NCBI GenBank assembly: GCA_040757595.1
Contig: JBFLWP010000002.1
Coordinates: 167,832 to 231,831 of the forward strand
DNA: 64,000 nt
Reading direction: 5' to 3'
From: Nitrospirota bacterium
Lineage (GTDB): Bacteria; Nitrospirota; Nitrospiria; Nitrospirales; Nitrospiraceae
The stretch's first letter is position 1; every line of letters starts with the position of its first letter. Below the pieces are notes generated by a model, which saw only the letters and a list, made by a program, of their open reading frames with translations, had not been told where the DNA came from and did not search any database. Positions 40,417 through 47,736 of this stretch are shown here, in pieces. A program made the translations under genes and the position numbers.

Positions 40417-41343
40417 ATGACCATCGCCAACGGAGCCGGCCGATCTCGTGCGAGCCACGGAGCCGGACGGCGCGACGGAGCGCCGCTCCTGATTCCCAGG
40501 CCGCTCGCGGCCGCGCTGCTCCGGCTTTACGACGTGCCCGATCCGCGTCGGCCGGGCCGTCTCATCCGCGGTTACGACCGGCCCCATGCGCTCCGCACGG
40601 CCCGGATGTGCGCGGCCGTGGCCTTGAAGCTGGGCCATCCGCTGCGCCGAGTGGTGGCCTATCAGATCGCCTGCCTGCTGCACGATCTGGGCCGCGCAGG
40701 CCTCGACCGGCGGCGGTTCGGCGCAATCTGGTCCTGGGCCCGTCGGCACGGCATTCCGACCAGGCCGCGCGAGTGGCGCGCCGTCCACCCGGACACGTCT
40801 TACGGGAAGGAAACGGAGGCGTTCCTGTTCCGCTACGCCGCCGAATTGGAAAACGTCGGCATTCCGGTGGATAGCTGGACCCGCGAACAGGTCGAGATGC
40901 GCCTGGGGTACGCGCGCCGGCTGGCCCGTCGGTTGCGGGAGGTCAGGCCGAGCCTCGCGAGGCTGGGCGTGTCGTGGGCGCCCTGGATGAGCCGGGTCAT
41001 GCTCTACTACTACTACCCGGAGAAGCTGGACGGCGCACCGCCCTGGGTGCGCCAGCTCGCGGAGGTGTTGGTCGCCTGCGAGCAGTTCGAGGCCTACTGC
41101 AACCGGCGCCGCGGACGCGATTACTACACGCGCACCGGGGAAAGCGTGGCGGACGCCTCCGGGTATCTGGAAAAGCTCCGGGTCGAGGGGATTCTCAGCG
41201 AGCGCGTCGTGACCGTCCTGCGCGACCTGGCTGCGGAGGGCGCCTTCGACCGCATTCTGGCTGAGGCGCAGGGCGCGCCCTTGCCCCGGCGGGAGATCCG
41301 GGCGCTGCGGGCGCTGGCGTCGGGGGAGACAGCATGCCGGTGA
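40417..41343 (+). CDS. HD-domain phosphohydrolase-like protein
   Basis: From the ATG at 40417 the protein has 308 residues. An HD-type metal site is visible: H in RPHALRTARM, then CLLHDLGRAGLDRRRFG (H-D), and later residues in a helical bundle (SRVMLYYYYPEKLDG). The order of H, HD and further helices fits HD-GYP-related or YfbR-like phosphohydrolases, without a GYP motif. It ends in a 10-base overlap with yjbQ, so both are co-transcribed from the promoter at 40341. Substrate unknown; nucleotides or cyclic nucleotides are typical of the superfamily. Confidence 0.75.
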   Translation: MTIANGAGRSRASHGAGRRDGAPLLIPRPLAAALLRLYDVPDPRRPGRLIRGYDRPHALRTARMCAAVALKLGHPLRRVVAYQIACLLHDLGRAGLDRRRFGAIWSWARRHGIPTRPREWRAVHPDTSYGKETEAFLFRYAAELENVGIPVDSWTREQVEMRLGYARRLARRLREVRPSLARLGVSWAPWMSRVMLYYYYPEKLDGAPPWVRQLAEVLVACEQFEAYCNRRRGRDYYTRTGESVADASGYLEKLRVEGILSERVVTVLRDLAAEGAFDRILAEAQGAPLPRREIRALRALASGETACR

Positions 41344-41756
41344 AGACGGTTCCGCTTCGGCTCGACCTGCGGGGCGGCACGCAGGTCGAGAACATCACGA
41401 AGCTGGTCCAGCAGGCGGTGGAGCGCGCCGGCCTTCGGGCGGGCATCGCCACCGTCTTCATCAAGCACACGACCGCCTCGGTCCTGATCATCGAGGACGA
41501 GCCGGGCATCCGGGCCGACACCAAGAGCCTGTGGGATCGCCTGATCCCGGCCGATCCGGCCTGGCAGCACAACATCCGCAATCCCGGGGAAGACAACGGC
41601 CATAGCCACCTGCGGGCGCAACTCCAGGGCTCCTCCGTCACCATCCCCTTCACGGACGGCTCGCTGCTGCTCGGCACGTGGCAGCAGGTGGTGGTGGTGG
41701 ACTTCGACACGCGGGCCAGGACCAGGGAGCTGGTCGTCCAGGTCATCGGGGAATGA
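41334..41756 (+). CDS. yjbQ: YjbQ/UPF0047 family protein
   Basis: The 140-residue length is typical of the YjbQ family. The conserved core is present: IKHTTASVLIIEDEPGIRADTKSLWDRLIP, HNIRNPGEDNGHSHLRAQLQGSSVTIPFTDG, and LGTWQQVVVVDFDTRARTRELVVQVIG. The family is annotated as secondary thiamine-phosphate synthase because some members show this weak activity; the true role is unsettled. Conserved His and Asp residues form a likely metal site. The start overlaps the upstream HD gene by 10 bases. Confidence 0.93.
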   Translation: MPVKTVPLRLDLRGGTQVENITKLVQQAVERAGLRAGIATVFIKHTTASVLIIEDEPGIRADTKSLWDRLIPADPAWQHNIRNPGEDNGHSHLRAQLQGSSVTIPFTDGSLLLGTWQQVVVVDFDTRARTRELVVQVIGE

Positions 41757-41766
41757 CGCACGAGCT

Positions 41767-42780
41767 TCAGTCGCCAGGCCCATTGAACACGTACTCCACC
41801 AGCCGGTTTTCCGCCCAATAAGCGTCCTCGCCCGCCCGAGACCGTTGGAAGAAGCCGCAATGGCCCCCGTGCCTGGGCGCGACCAGCCTGATCCATCTGT
41901 TGGCCCTGAGGGCGGGCGCCTCGAAGATCGAGTAGGGGATGAAGGGATCGTCCTGCGCGGCGATGACGAGGGTCGGCACCCGGATGCCGCCCAGCACATG
42001 GCGGGCGCCGGCCCGCTCGTAATAGTCCTCCGCACTGGCGAAGCCCCCGTCCGGCGCCGTGTAGGTGCCGTCGAAGGCGCGCAGGGTCCCGATCCGGGCC
42101 AACGGCCTTAGGTCGAACGTGCCGGGAAAATGCGCCGCCTTGCGGCGAAGCCGCGCCTTGGTGCGCCTGAGGAAGTACCGCTGGTAGAACCAGTTCCCCG
42201 GCCGCTCCAAGGCCGCCACGCAGGCGGCCGGATCAATGTTCGGACAGACGGCCATGACCCCGCGCAGCGCCGGTACCCCGGTGCCGATCTCGCCGGCCAT
42301 CTTCAAGACCAAGTTCCCGCCCATCGAGTAGCCGGCCAGCCAGATGGCTTCCAGCCCGTCCTTCGCGGACAGTTCCATGACCACGGCGGCGTAGTCCCCG
42401 CTCAGGCCGGAATGGTAGAGCGTCGGCGCCAGGTGTTCCGTCCCGCCGCAGTTCCGCTGGTTGAGGCGGACGACGTTGAGCCCGGCCCGCCAGGCCTTGC
42501 CAGCGATCCCGAGCATGTAATGGGAGTCGCTACACCCCTCGAAGCCGTGCACGAGGACCAGGGTGCGGCACCGGAGGCGGTCCGGCTGCCAGTGACAGTA
42601 GCCCAGCAACTGCGTCTCGGGGGCGACCGGAAAGAGCCGGGCTTCGGAGGGGATTCCGTTGAGCAGGCCGGTGCAGGGGCGCTGACGCGGCACGATGGTC
42701 ATCAGATGGGGGTGAAAGAGCAGCGGGTGAGGCTCGAAAGCCGGGAACGGGACGGATCGGTCCGCGGGAGAGGCCTTCAC
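41767..42780 (-). CDS. YheT-like alpha/beta hydrolase
   Basis: The 337-residue protein matches the YheT/EMB8-type hydrolases: an N-terminal FEPHPLLFHPHLMTIVPRQ, GFEGCSDSHYMLGIA, LNQRNCGGTEHLAPTLYHSGLSGD, the nucleophile motif AGYSMGGNL, VCPNIDPAACVAAL, an acid region AAQDDPFIPY and the final APRHGGHCGFF with the catalytic His. Substrates are probably esters. The ATG overlaps the stop of the DUF3565 gene, and both lie behind a cytochrome c gene in a three-gene minus-strand operon. Confidence 0.9.
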   Translation of the reverse strand: MKASPADRSVPFPAFEPHPLLFHPHLMTIVPRQRPCTGLLNGIPSEARLFPVAPETQLLGYCHWQPDRLRCRTLVLVHGFEGCSDSHYMLGIAGKAWRAGLNVVRLNQRNCGGTEHLAPTLYHSGLSGDYAAVVMELSAKDGLEAIWLAGYSMGGNLVLKMAGEIGTGVPALRGVMAVCPNIDPAACVAALERPGNWFYQRYFLRRTKARLRRKAAHFPGTFDLRPLARIGTLRAFDGTYTAPDGGFASAEDYYERAGARHVLGGIRVPTLVIAAQDDPFIPYSIFEAPALRANRWIRLVAPRHGGHCGFFQRSRAGEDAYWAENRLVEYVFNGPGD

Positions 42781-42974
42781 GATGCACCGGCGCCGTCACA
42801 GAGCCGGCAGTCCAGAGCCGTCCCGATGCGGCCGGCCCGCCCCTCGTCCGTCAACACCCAGGGCCGTTCGACGAGCGGCGGGTTGTGCCGGACGTGCTGG
42901 CTGTGGGCGCAGTCCAGCTCCGCCACCCAATGGCCCTCGTCGTCCCGTCGAAAGCCGACGATCGTTCGCTTCAC
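42777..42974 (-). CDS. DUF3565 family protein
   Basis: The 65-residue protein has the DUF3565 pattern: KRTIVGFRRDDEGHWVAELDCAHSQHVRHNPP, W-V-L-T, and a C-terminal CRLCDGA. Conserved Cys/His residues (DCAHSQH, CRLC) suggest a small zinc- or metal-binding protein. It overlaps both neighbours by four bases (ATGA on each side), so it is translationally coupled to the cytochrome and hydrolase genes. The function is unknown. Confidence 0.85.
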   Translation of the reverse strand: MKRTIVGFRRDDEGHWVAELDCAHSQHVRHNPPLVERPWVLTDEGRAGRIGTALDCRLCDGAGAS

Positions 42975-43417
42975 CGGGCACGGTCCCTTTCGGGGACGGC
43001 CCCTCCGGTCCTGAGGGCGGCCAGGTAGGCCAGGAGGTGGGCCATCTCCCCGTCCGTCAGGAACTTCTTCGGAAACATGGCCGTCCCCGGATGTCCGAAC
43101 TTGATCGTCTGAAGCCGCTGCGCGTCGCTCTCCGATTTCAGACCGGCGGGGTTGCGCAGGTCTGAAGGCTGCGGGTCGAGGCGGCCCAACTCCTCGGCGA
43201 GCTTCGCGGAGAACTGCGAGCGGCGGGCGAGGTCTCCGTCATAGCCGTGGCAGGTATAACAGCCGCCGATACCGTTGAAGATCCGCTTGTCTTCCTCCGT
43301 CTCACCGGCCGGAGCGGGAGGAGGAGCGGCCTGGACGGCAAAAACCGTCGGAGGCCATGCCCAGATCGCCGCGACCGTGAGCGGGGCGAGCAACCTGAAC
43401 ATGAGCGGCCTTGACAT
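42971..43417 (-). CDS. Periplasmic monoheme cytochrome c
   Basis: The ATG at 43417 follows GGAAGGAGGTGCCG and gives 148 residues with a Sec signal (1-30, ending VQA). The mature protein is a class I cytochrome c with CYTCH (about 55-59) and a distal Met in GTAMFPKKFL. The KIRFNGIGG segment before the heme motif is not seen; instead DKRIFNGIGG precedes it. It is the first gene of an operon with DUF3565 and a hydrolase. It could be a soluble carrier for the respiratory locus, but nothing links them directly. Confidence 0.85.
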   Translation of the reverse strand: MSRPLMFRLLAPLTVAAIWAWPPTVFAVQAAPPPAPAGETEEDKRIFNGIGGCYTCHGYDGDLARRSQFSAKLAEELGRLDPQPSDLRNPAGLKSESDAQRLQTIKFGHPGTAMFPKKFLTDGEMAHLLAYLAALRTGGAVPERDRAR

Positions 43418-43685
43418 CGGCACCTCCTTCCCTTCGGGAAATGAGCCATCCTGGATCGCGGAACAAACGCGCCGTCGAAACACCCGTTCGTCGAACTTAA
43501 CGCTCCGGATCGCCGGGAATCAAGCGGCGGGAGCCCGGTCGACCGTGAGAACGGGTGGGCGAGCCATCACAATGGCCGAACGGTGCGCGAATCCGAAAAT
43601 GTTTTGCGTTCGTATGCCCCTTGTGGTAGAGAACCCTTCAAGGCTTTCACTCACACGGGCAATTTCGTAGAAAGGTACAAACAGA

Positions 43686-44042
43686 ATGGTTTGCGCGAAA
43701 GGCCGGCGCGCCGAAGCCCGTCGAGTTCTGCACGGACTCGTTCAGATCGGACTCGCTGTGCTGCTCCTGCTGTTTCAATGGCAGGTGCCGGGTCTGTCCG
43801 GGACGAGCCGGGCTGACTCCTCCGCCCAGGCCGTCCTGGAAGACGCGGATGAGACCGATGACCGGCTCGTGGCCCCGCTCGGGAAGTCCCTCGCCAAGAT
43901 CGGGATGGCGTTCCGTGCCTCGACGGAGAAGCCGCTCCAGACATCATCCCTGACCCGCTCAGTCGAATCGTCCCATGAAGCTCGGAATCCACCGACCTCC
44001 GTCCTGGTCGTCCGTGCTCCTCCCCCGTCCGATTTTTCCTGA
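43686..44042 (+). CDS. Small hypothetical exported protein
   Basis: The 118-residue frame has a basic start and one hydrophobic segment (about 16-35), possibly a signal or anchor. A polar, probably disordered C-terminus rich in S, T and P follows. AGAAAGG lies about 10 bases before the ATG. No family is recognised and codon quality is only moderate, so it may not be a real gene. It lies divergent from the cytochrome c gene and 120 bases before pal. Confidence 0.4.
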   Translation: MVCAKGRRAEARRVLHGLVQIGLAVLLLLFQWQVPGLSGTSRADSSAQAVLEDADETDDRLVAPLGKSLAKIGMAFRASTEKPLQTSSLTRSVESSHEARNPPTSVLVVRAPPPSDFS

Positions 44043-44162
44043 TCCGCTTTCCACGAGCTTGGGTTGATCACTTGATGGCCCGCCTTCTGTCCGGGCAGCC
44101 GGTTCATGACGACGGCGTGCGGGCAAGAACGGCGTAACATTCCATAGAGGGAGGATGCTTCT

Positions 44163-44813
44163 ATGTTCAGTTCGGCGATTCGAAGTCAGCCACTGTTGCT
44201 GGGACTCAGCCTGCTTCTCCTCCTGGTCGGGTGCTCCAAGAAGGTCACCTCGTCCGTCCAGGACCAGAGTTTGACGGCCGGCCCGCCCAAGGCCGAGGCG
44301 AAACAGGAAGTACCGTCTCCTCCCCAGGAAGCCCCGCTTCCTCCCAAGGAGGAAGAGCGTGTGGTGGAGCCTCCTCCGCCGCCGCCAGCCGTGGCGGAGC
44401 CGGCTCCCGCGGCTCCGGAAGTCGCCCGTGAAGCTCCGGCTGCTGCCGAGCCGGCGGCTCCGTCCGTTCCCCAATCCATGCTGGGCGGCCTGGCCGACGT
44501 CTTCTTCGACTATGACCGGTTTGCCATCAGGAACGACGCGAAGTCGGTCCTGGATGGCGACGGCGCGCTCTTGAAGGCGGAAAACGGATGGAAGCTCATG
44601 ATCGCCGGCCACTGCGATGAGCGCGGGACGGTGGAGTACAACCTGGTCCTGGGCGAGAGGCGGGCGCAGGCGGTCAAGCGGTATCTGGAGGATCTCGGCG
44701 TGCCGGGCTCGAGCATCCAGGTCACCAGCTTCGGCAAGGAGAAGCCGTTCTGCACGGAACACAATACTGAGTGTTGGCAGAAGAACCGCCGGGTCCATTT
44801 CTCGATCCAGTAG
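44163..44813 (+). CDS. pal: Peptidoglycan-associated lipoprotein (Pal/OmpA domain)
   Basis: The 216-residue protein has a lipobox (LLLVGC, Cys about 24), a long P/E/A-rich linker (35-100) and a C-terminal OmpA domain: LADVFFDYDRFAIR, LMIAGHCDERGTVEYNLVLGERRAQAVKRYL, and VTSFGKEKPFC. The D and R residues that bind diaminopimelate are kept (CDERGT...RRA). Pal ties the outer membrane to peptidoglycan with the Tol system; no tol genes are adjacent. GGGAGGATGC precedes the ATG. The linker is longer than in classical Pal. Confidence 0.9.
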   Translation: MFSSAIRSQPLLLGLSLLLLLVGCSKKVTSSVQDQSLTAGPPKAEAKQEVPSPPQEAPLPPKEEERVVEPPPPPPAVAEPAPAAPEVAREAPAAAEPAAPSVPQSMLGGLADVFFDYDRFAIRNDAKSVLDGDGALLKAENGWKLMIAGHCDERGTVEYNLVLGERRAQAVKRYLEDLGVPGSSIQVTSFGKEKPFCTEHNTECWQKNRRVHFSIQ

Positions 44814-44857
44814 GCCGAAAGACCGGGACAAATCAGGCGGACGGAGACCTGAACGGC

Positions 44858-44889
44858 AAGGGCCGCACCTCGTGAGAGGCGCGGCCCTT
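44858..44889. terminator. Hairpin between convergent pal and tRNA-Asn
   Basis: AAGGGCCGC (44858-44866) pairs perfectly with GCGGCCCTT (44881-44889), with an inner CCTC/GAGG pair. No long T-run follows on either strand. It separates two convergent genes and may act as a weak bidirectional terminator. Confidence 0.45.
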
Positions 44890-44897
44890 GCTGTTGA

Positions 44898-45254
44898 TGG
44901 CTCCCCGGGCAGGACTCGAACCTGCGACCAACCGGTTACGAGTACCCCCGGCATTTCTGCCGGGCTCGGACTATCTCTTCACCCGCCTGGAAACCAGGGG
45001 AGGGTGTCGGGCGCTGGTGAGGCCTTATTGGATGGGCTCCTCAGCCTCTAGTCTCTGCACGTTCCTGCCTACGTTCGAGCCCTTCGGCAGGCTTCGCTCA
45101 GGATTACCCTTCCTGATCCAAAACGATCAGGGGCGGGCTTCCCTGAATTCACCCGATGTTGCAACCACAGTTTCCTGTGGAAGCTGCAGTCCGGCGTGAA
45201 CGGGCGTTCACGCATCCCTACAGCCGGTCGCTCTACCAACTGAGCTACCGGGGA
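44898..45254 (-). tRNA. tRNA-Asn (anticodon GTT) interrupted by a group I intron
   Basis: Minus strand. The 5' exon (45220-45254) gives acceptor TCCCCGG, TA, D arm GCTC-AGTTGGTA-GAGC, anticodon 5' strand ACCGG and CTGT. The 3' exon (44898-44938) gives TAA, CCGGT, variable TGGTC, T arm GCAGG-TTCGAGT-CCTGC, acceptor CCGGGGA, G and CCA. Spliced, the loop is CTGTTAA with anticodon GTT (Asn), and all arms pair. The intron lies between the second and third anticodon bases. An extended -10 box (TGC-TAGAAT, 45313-45318 plus upstream TG) lies about 60 bases upstream. Confidence 0.92.
44939..45219 (-). ncRNA. Group I self-splicing intron (IC3-like) in tRNA-Asn
   Basis: This 281-base insert shows the conserved group I core in order: P4 strand AATTCAGGG (45141-45149), its partner AATCCTGAG (45097-45105), the P7 strand in GTGCAGAGACTA (45049-45060), and AAGAGATAGTCC (44968-44979), whose TAGTC pairs with GACTA. 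P1 forms between the exon end GCTGT and the internal guide GCAGC (45183-45187), with the required U-G pair at the splice site. The last intron base is G. These blocks closely match the cyanobacterial tRNA-Leu intron. There is no room for a homing endonuclease. Confidence 0.92.
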
Positions 45255-45384
45255 ACACAACCTGATGTGATGTAGTGAGTGATGCCGTTCCGGTTCAGCG
45301 CAAACGTGGGGGATTCTAGCACAAACTGGATAGTCTGTGGACAGTTTTTTCGAACGAGCGCGAGGTCAGAGGCAGCAACGGGAG

Positions 45385-45651
45385 CTAGGTCCCGAAGTCG
45401 GCCTCGTCCTCCTCGTCGGCCGCGTCGGAGGTGCCCTTCGACAGGGCGGCATAGTGGCGGGCCCAGGACAGGTAGATGTTCCCGCTGTCGCGCATGGCGT
45501 CGGCGCCGCTCACGAGCTTGCCCGCCAACTCCGGGTCCTTGCCGCCGGCCTGGATGACGGCCGCCCTGCGCTCAAGGGCTTCCGGGAACTCCTTCAGCAG
45601 CGTCGTGAGCTCGTTGAGCAACTCGCTGAGTATGTTGTCCTCGTTCATCAT
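45385..45651 (-). CDS. Small acidic hypothetical protein
   Basis: The ATG at 45651 gives 88 residues: a helical N-terminus (NILSELLNELTTLLKEFPEALERRAAVIQAGG), GADAMRDSGNIYLSWARHYAAL, and an acidic tail (DAADEEDEADFGT). It has no signal or membrane segment. A strong terminator at 45668 separates it from the oxidoreductase operon upstream, so it needs read-through or its own promoter. I do not recognise the family. Frames starting further upstream run through the terminator. Confidence 0.6.
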   Translation of the reverse strand: MMNEDNILSELLNELTTLLKEFPEALERRAAVIQAGGKDPELAGKLVSGADAMRDSGNIYLSWARHYAALSKGTSDAADEEDEADFGT

Positions 45652-45667
45652 CGCGACATCCTCGAAC

Positions 45668-45697
45668 AAAAAACCCCACGGCGCGAACGCCATGGGG
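45668..45697 (-). terminator. Intrinsic terminator of the 2-oxoacid:ferredoxin oxidoreductase operon
   Basis: On the minus strand CCCCATGGCG-TTC-GCGCCGTGGGG is followed by TTTTTT. It lies 30 bases behind the stop of the last (ferredoxin) gene. Confidence 0.85.
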
Positions 45698-45727
45698 TTC
45701 TTCGGTGTGGGAAGCGCTCGGAAGCCG

Positions 45728-46006
45728 TCAGCCCTGGTACGCTTGTCCCAGTGCGGCGGACTCCCCCTTCTTCGACGCGAGCGTGCCGTCGGCGCTGACG
45801 GCCACCATCACGATGGCCTCGTGCTTGGCCGCGTTGCACACGGTGACGCAGAGCTCGCAGCCCTTGCACCGGTTGATGTTGACCTCGGCGACCATCTTCG
45901 TGACGTTCAGATCGAGGCAGTTGGCTTCCGGGCAATACATGATGCAGAGCCGGCAGCCTTTCTTGGCCGTGCACTTTTCCTCAATGACTTGCGCGACGTT
46001 GTACAT
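45728..46006 (-). CDS. porD: 2-oxoacid:ferredoxin oxidoreductase, ferredoxin-like delta subunit
   Basis: The 92-residue protein has two Cys clusters, CTAKKGCRLCIMYCP and CKGCELCVTVC, with the later ANCLDL region, typical of 2[4Fe-4S] ferredoxin subunits. The first cluster's spacing is slightly wider than usual. It would pass electrons from the TPP/FeS core to free ferredoxin. It is the last gene of the operon and is followed by a terminator. Whether the enzyme acts on pyruvate or 2-oxoglutarate cannot be told from this subunit. Confidence 0.85.
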   Translation of the reverse strand: MYNVAQVIEEKCTAKKGCRLCIMYCPEANCLDLNVTKMVAEVNINRCKGCELCVTVCNAAKHEAIVMVAVSADGTLASKKGESAALGQAYQG

Positions 46007-46022
46007 GCGTCCGTGATCCTTC

Positions 46023-46727
46023 CTAGGCCGCCGCCGGCAGGCCCACGCGGAGCTCGATGTGGTTCTTCTCCGCCCATTCCGATCCGATCTCGTAGGCCCG
46101 CTTGACCGTCGCCAGGTTCTTCTGCAGCAGCATTTCCTTCTTGGCGAACTTCTTCTTGATCGCCTCGTCCAGCGAAGCGGTCCCCCCGGAAGCCACGAAC
46201 TTCTTGCCGAACCGCTCCTGCAAGGCGCCGTCGAGCGCTTCCAGGGACACGCACTTCGTGATTCCGGCCACGGACCCGATCATGGTCATGTTCGTCGAGA
46301 GCTCCGTGCCGGCGATCTCCAGCGCGATCTGGGTGCCCTTGATGTAGAACACGGCGACCTTCAGGTTGTTCAGCCGCTCGATGTCCTCCTCGGAGAGGAG
46401 CGGGACGTCCGAGTTGATGATGACGACGCCGCCTTCCTTGATGCCCGAGTAGAACGGCATCGTGTAGCTCTTCCCCAGCGTGATCACCTGCGGGTGGAAC
46501 ACCTCGATCACGTCGGGGAAGACCAGCTCGCCCCGGTCGTAGATCCGCTCGACGCCGATCCGGCAGTAGCTCTCGGCCGGAGCCATGCGCTTCTCCGCGC
46601 CGAAGAACGGGTTGGAGATCGAGAACTTGCCGTCCCGGTTCGCGGCCATGGCCATGACGTGCGCGGCCGTGACCGCCCCCTGGCCGCCCAGGCCCGACAT
46701 CCGGATGTTCAGTCGCTTCTTGATCAT
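46023..46727 (-). CDS. porG: 2-oxoacid:ferredoxin oxidoreductase, gamma subunit
   Basis: The ATG at 46727, behind AAGGAGCGGCAC, gives 234 residues. The gamma-family features are present: an N-terminal LNIRMSGLGGQGAVTAAHVMAMAA (GxGGQG), SNPFFGAEKRMAPAESYCRI, and NMTMIGSVAGITKCVSLEALDGAL. In POR/OGOR enzymes this domain contributes to coenzyme A binding and the subunit interface. A C-terminal extension of about 35 residues is seen. It lies 41 bases after the beta-subunit gene. Confidence 0.9.
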   Translation of the reverse strand: MIKKRLNIRMSGLGGQGAVTAAHVMAMAANRDGKFSISNPFFGAEKRMAPAESYCRIGVERIYDRGELVFPDVIEVFHPQVITLGKSYTMPFYSGIKEGGVVIINSDVPLLSEEDIERLNNLKVAVFYIKGTQIALEIAGTELSTNMTMIGSVAGITKCVSLEALDGALQERFGKKFVASGGTASLDEAIKKKFAKKEMLLQKNLATVKRAYEIGSEWAEKNHIELRVGLPAAA

Positions 46728-46768
46728 GTGCCGCTCCTTCTGCTCGTGCGTATCCGGCTTCGGGGCGC

Positions 46769-47674
46769 TCAGGCTTCCTGGGACGCCAGCTGCTTGGCGG
46801 CCGCCTTTTTCTCTTTCTCCTTGGCGGCCAGCTCGGCCAGGAACTGCTTGGCCGGCTCGCTGACGAATTCCTTGTAGGCGAACCGCTCGGTGGGCTTCTC
46901 CGAGTCCCGCATCTCCTGCAGCCCTTCCATGCTGTTCTTCCCGATTTCCAGGATGCAGGGGGTGTAGAGCTGGATGTAGGTCGGGCCGAGCTCCCGGGCG
47001 ACGAAGACCGCGTTCCGGATGACCCGCTCGACCACCGAAGGCTTGCTGACCGTGCACTGCACGACGTAGTGGCAGCCGGACTCGCGCGCGATCTCCGGCA
47101 GCCGCACCTTCTCGAATTGCTTGCCGATCGGCGCCATCTTGGCCACGAACCCTTTCCGCATCAGGCCGCTCTCCTGGCCGCCGGTGTTTGCGTAGAGCTC
47201 GTTGTCGAAGCAGATCGTCGTGAACTTTTCCTGGCGGAACCAGGCCTGCAGCGTCATGTCCAGGCCGATGTCCACGGTTGCGCCGTCGCCGGCCAGCACG
47301 ACCACGTCCTTGACCTTTCCGGGGAAGCGCACCGTCAGCGCGCGCTTGAGGCCTGAGGCGATCGCGTTCTGGTTGCCGAAGAGGGAGTGGATGTTGTGCA
47401 CGGCCACCATCGGGAAGACCAGGCTGGTGCAGCCGGTGGATCCCACCATGACCGTATCCTCCGGGTTCGGCAGCGAGGCCAGGATGTACCGGAAGGCCAT
47501 GGACTCCGGACAGCCGGCGCAGAGCGAATGCTCTTCGATCAGCTCCTTGGCCGTGCCGATGTCCTTCCAGCCCCGGTCTTCCTTCCCGTAGGTCGCCCGC
47601 TGGACCAGGTCCTGGTACTCGGGCGGCATGATGTCGAAGAACTCCGGCGCGATCTTTATCCGCTCTTTGCTCAT
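46769..47674 (-). CDS. porB: 2-oxoacid:ferredoxin oxidoreductase, beta subunit (TPP-binding)
   Basis: The 301-residue protein carries the TPP motif GDGATVDIGLDMTLQAW ending in NELYANTGGQ, and the Cys residues of the proximal [4Fe-4S] cluster (LCAGCPES, GSTGCTS, TPCIL). It therefore holds the active cofactor that cleaves or carboxylates the 2-oxoacid. A charged K/E-rich tail follows. The gene sits between the alpha and gamma genes. In Nitrospira this family serves the reductive TCA cycle, running toward CO2 fixation with reduced ferredoxin. Confidence 0.93.
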   Translation of the reverse strand: MSKERIKIAPEFFDIMPPEYQDLVQRATYGKEDRGWKDIGTAKELIEEHSLCAGCPESMAFRYILASLPNPEDTVMVGSTGCTSLVFPMVAVHNIHSLFGNQNAIASGLKRALTVRFPGKVKDVVVLAGDGATVDIGLDMTLQAWFRQEKFTTICFDNELYANTGGQESGLMRKGFVAKMAPIGKQFEKVRLPEIARESGCHYVVQCTVSKPSVVERVIRNAVFVARELGPTYIQLYTPCILEIGKNSMEGLQEMRDSEKPTERFAYKEFVSEPAKQFLAELAAKEKEKKAAAKQLASQEA

Positions 47675-47736
47675 GAACGCCTCCTCTTCAGCAAGAAGCT
47701 CTCGGTCATTCGCCGGCCGCTTTCAGCCTGCTGCGA

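Noticed and set aside
44888..45199. Plus-strand frame with APRAGLEPATNRL-type sequence
   Set aside because: This well-known artefact is the antisense translation of a tRNA (here tRNA-Asn and its intron).
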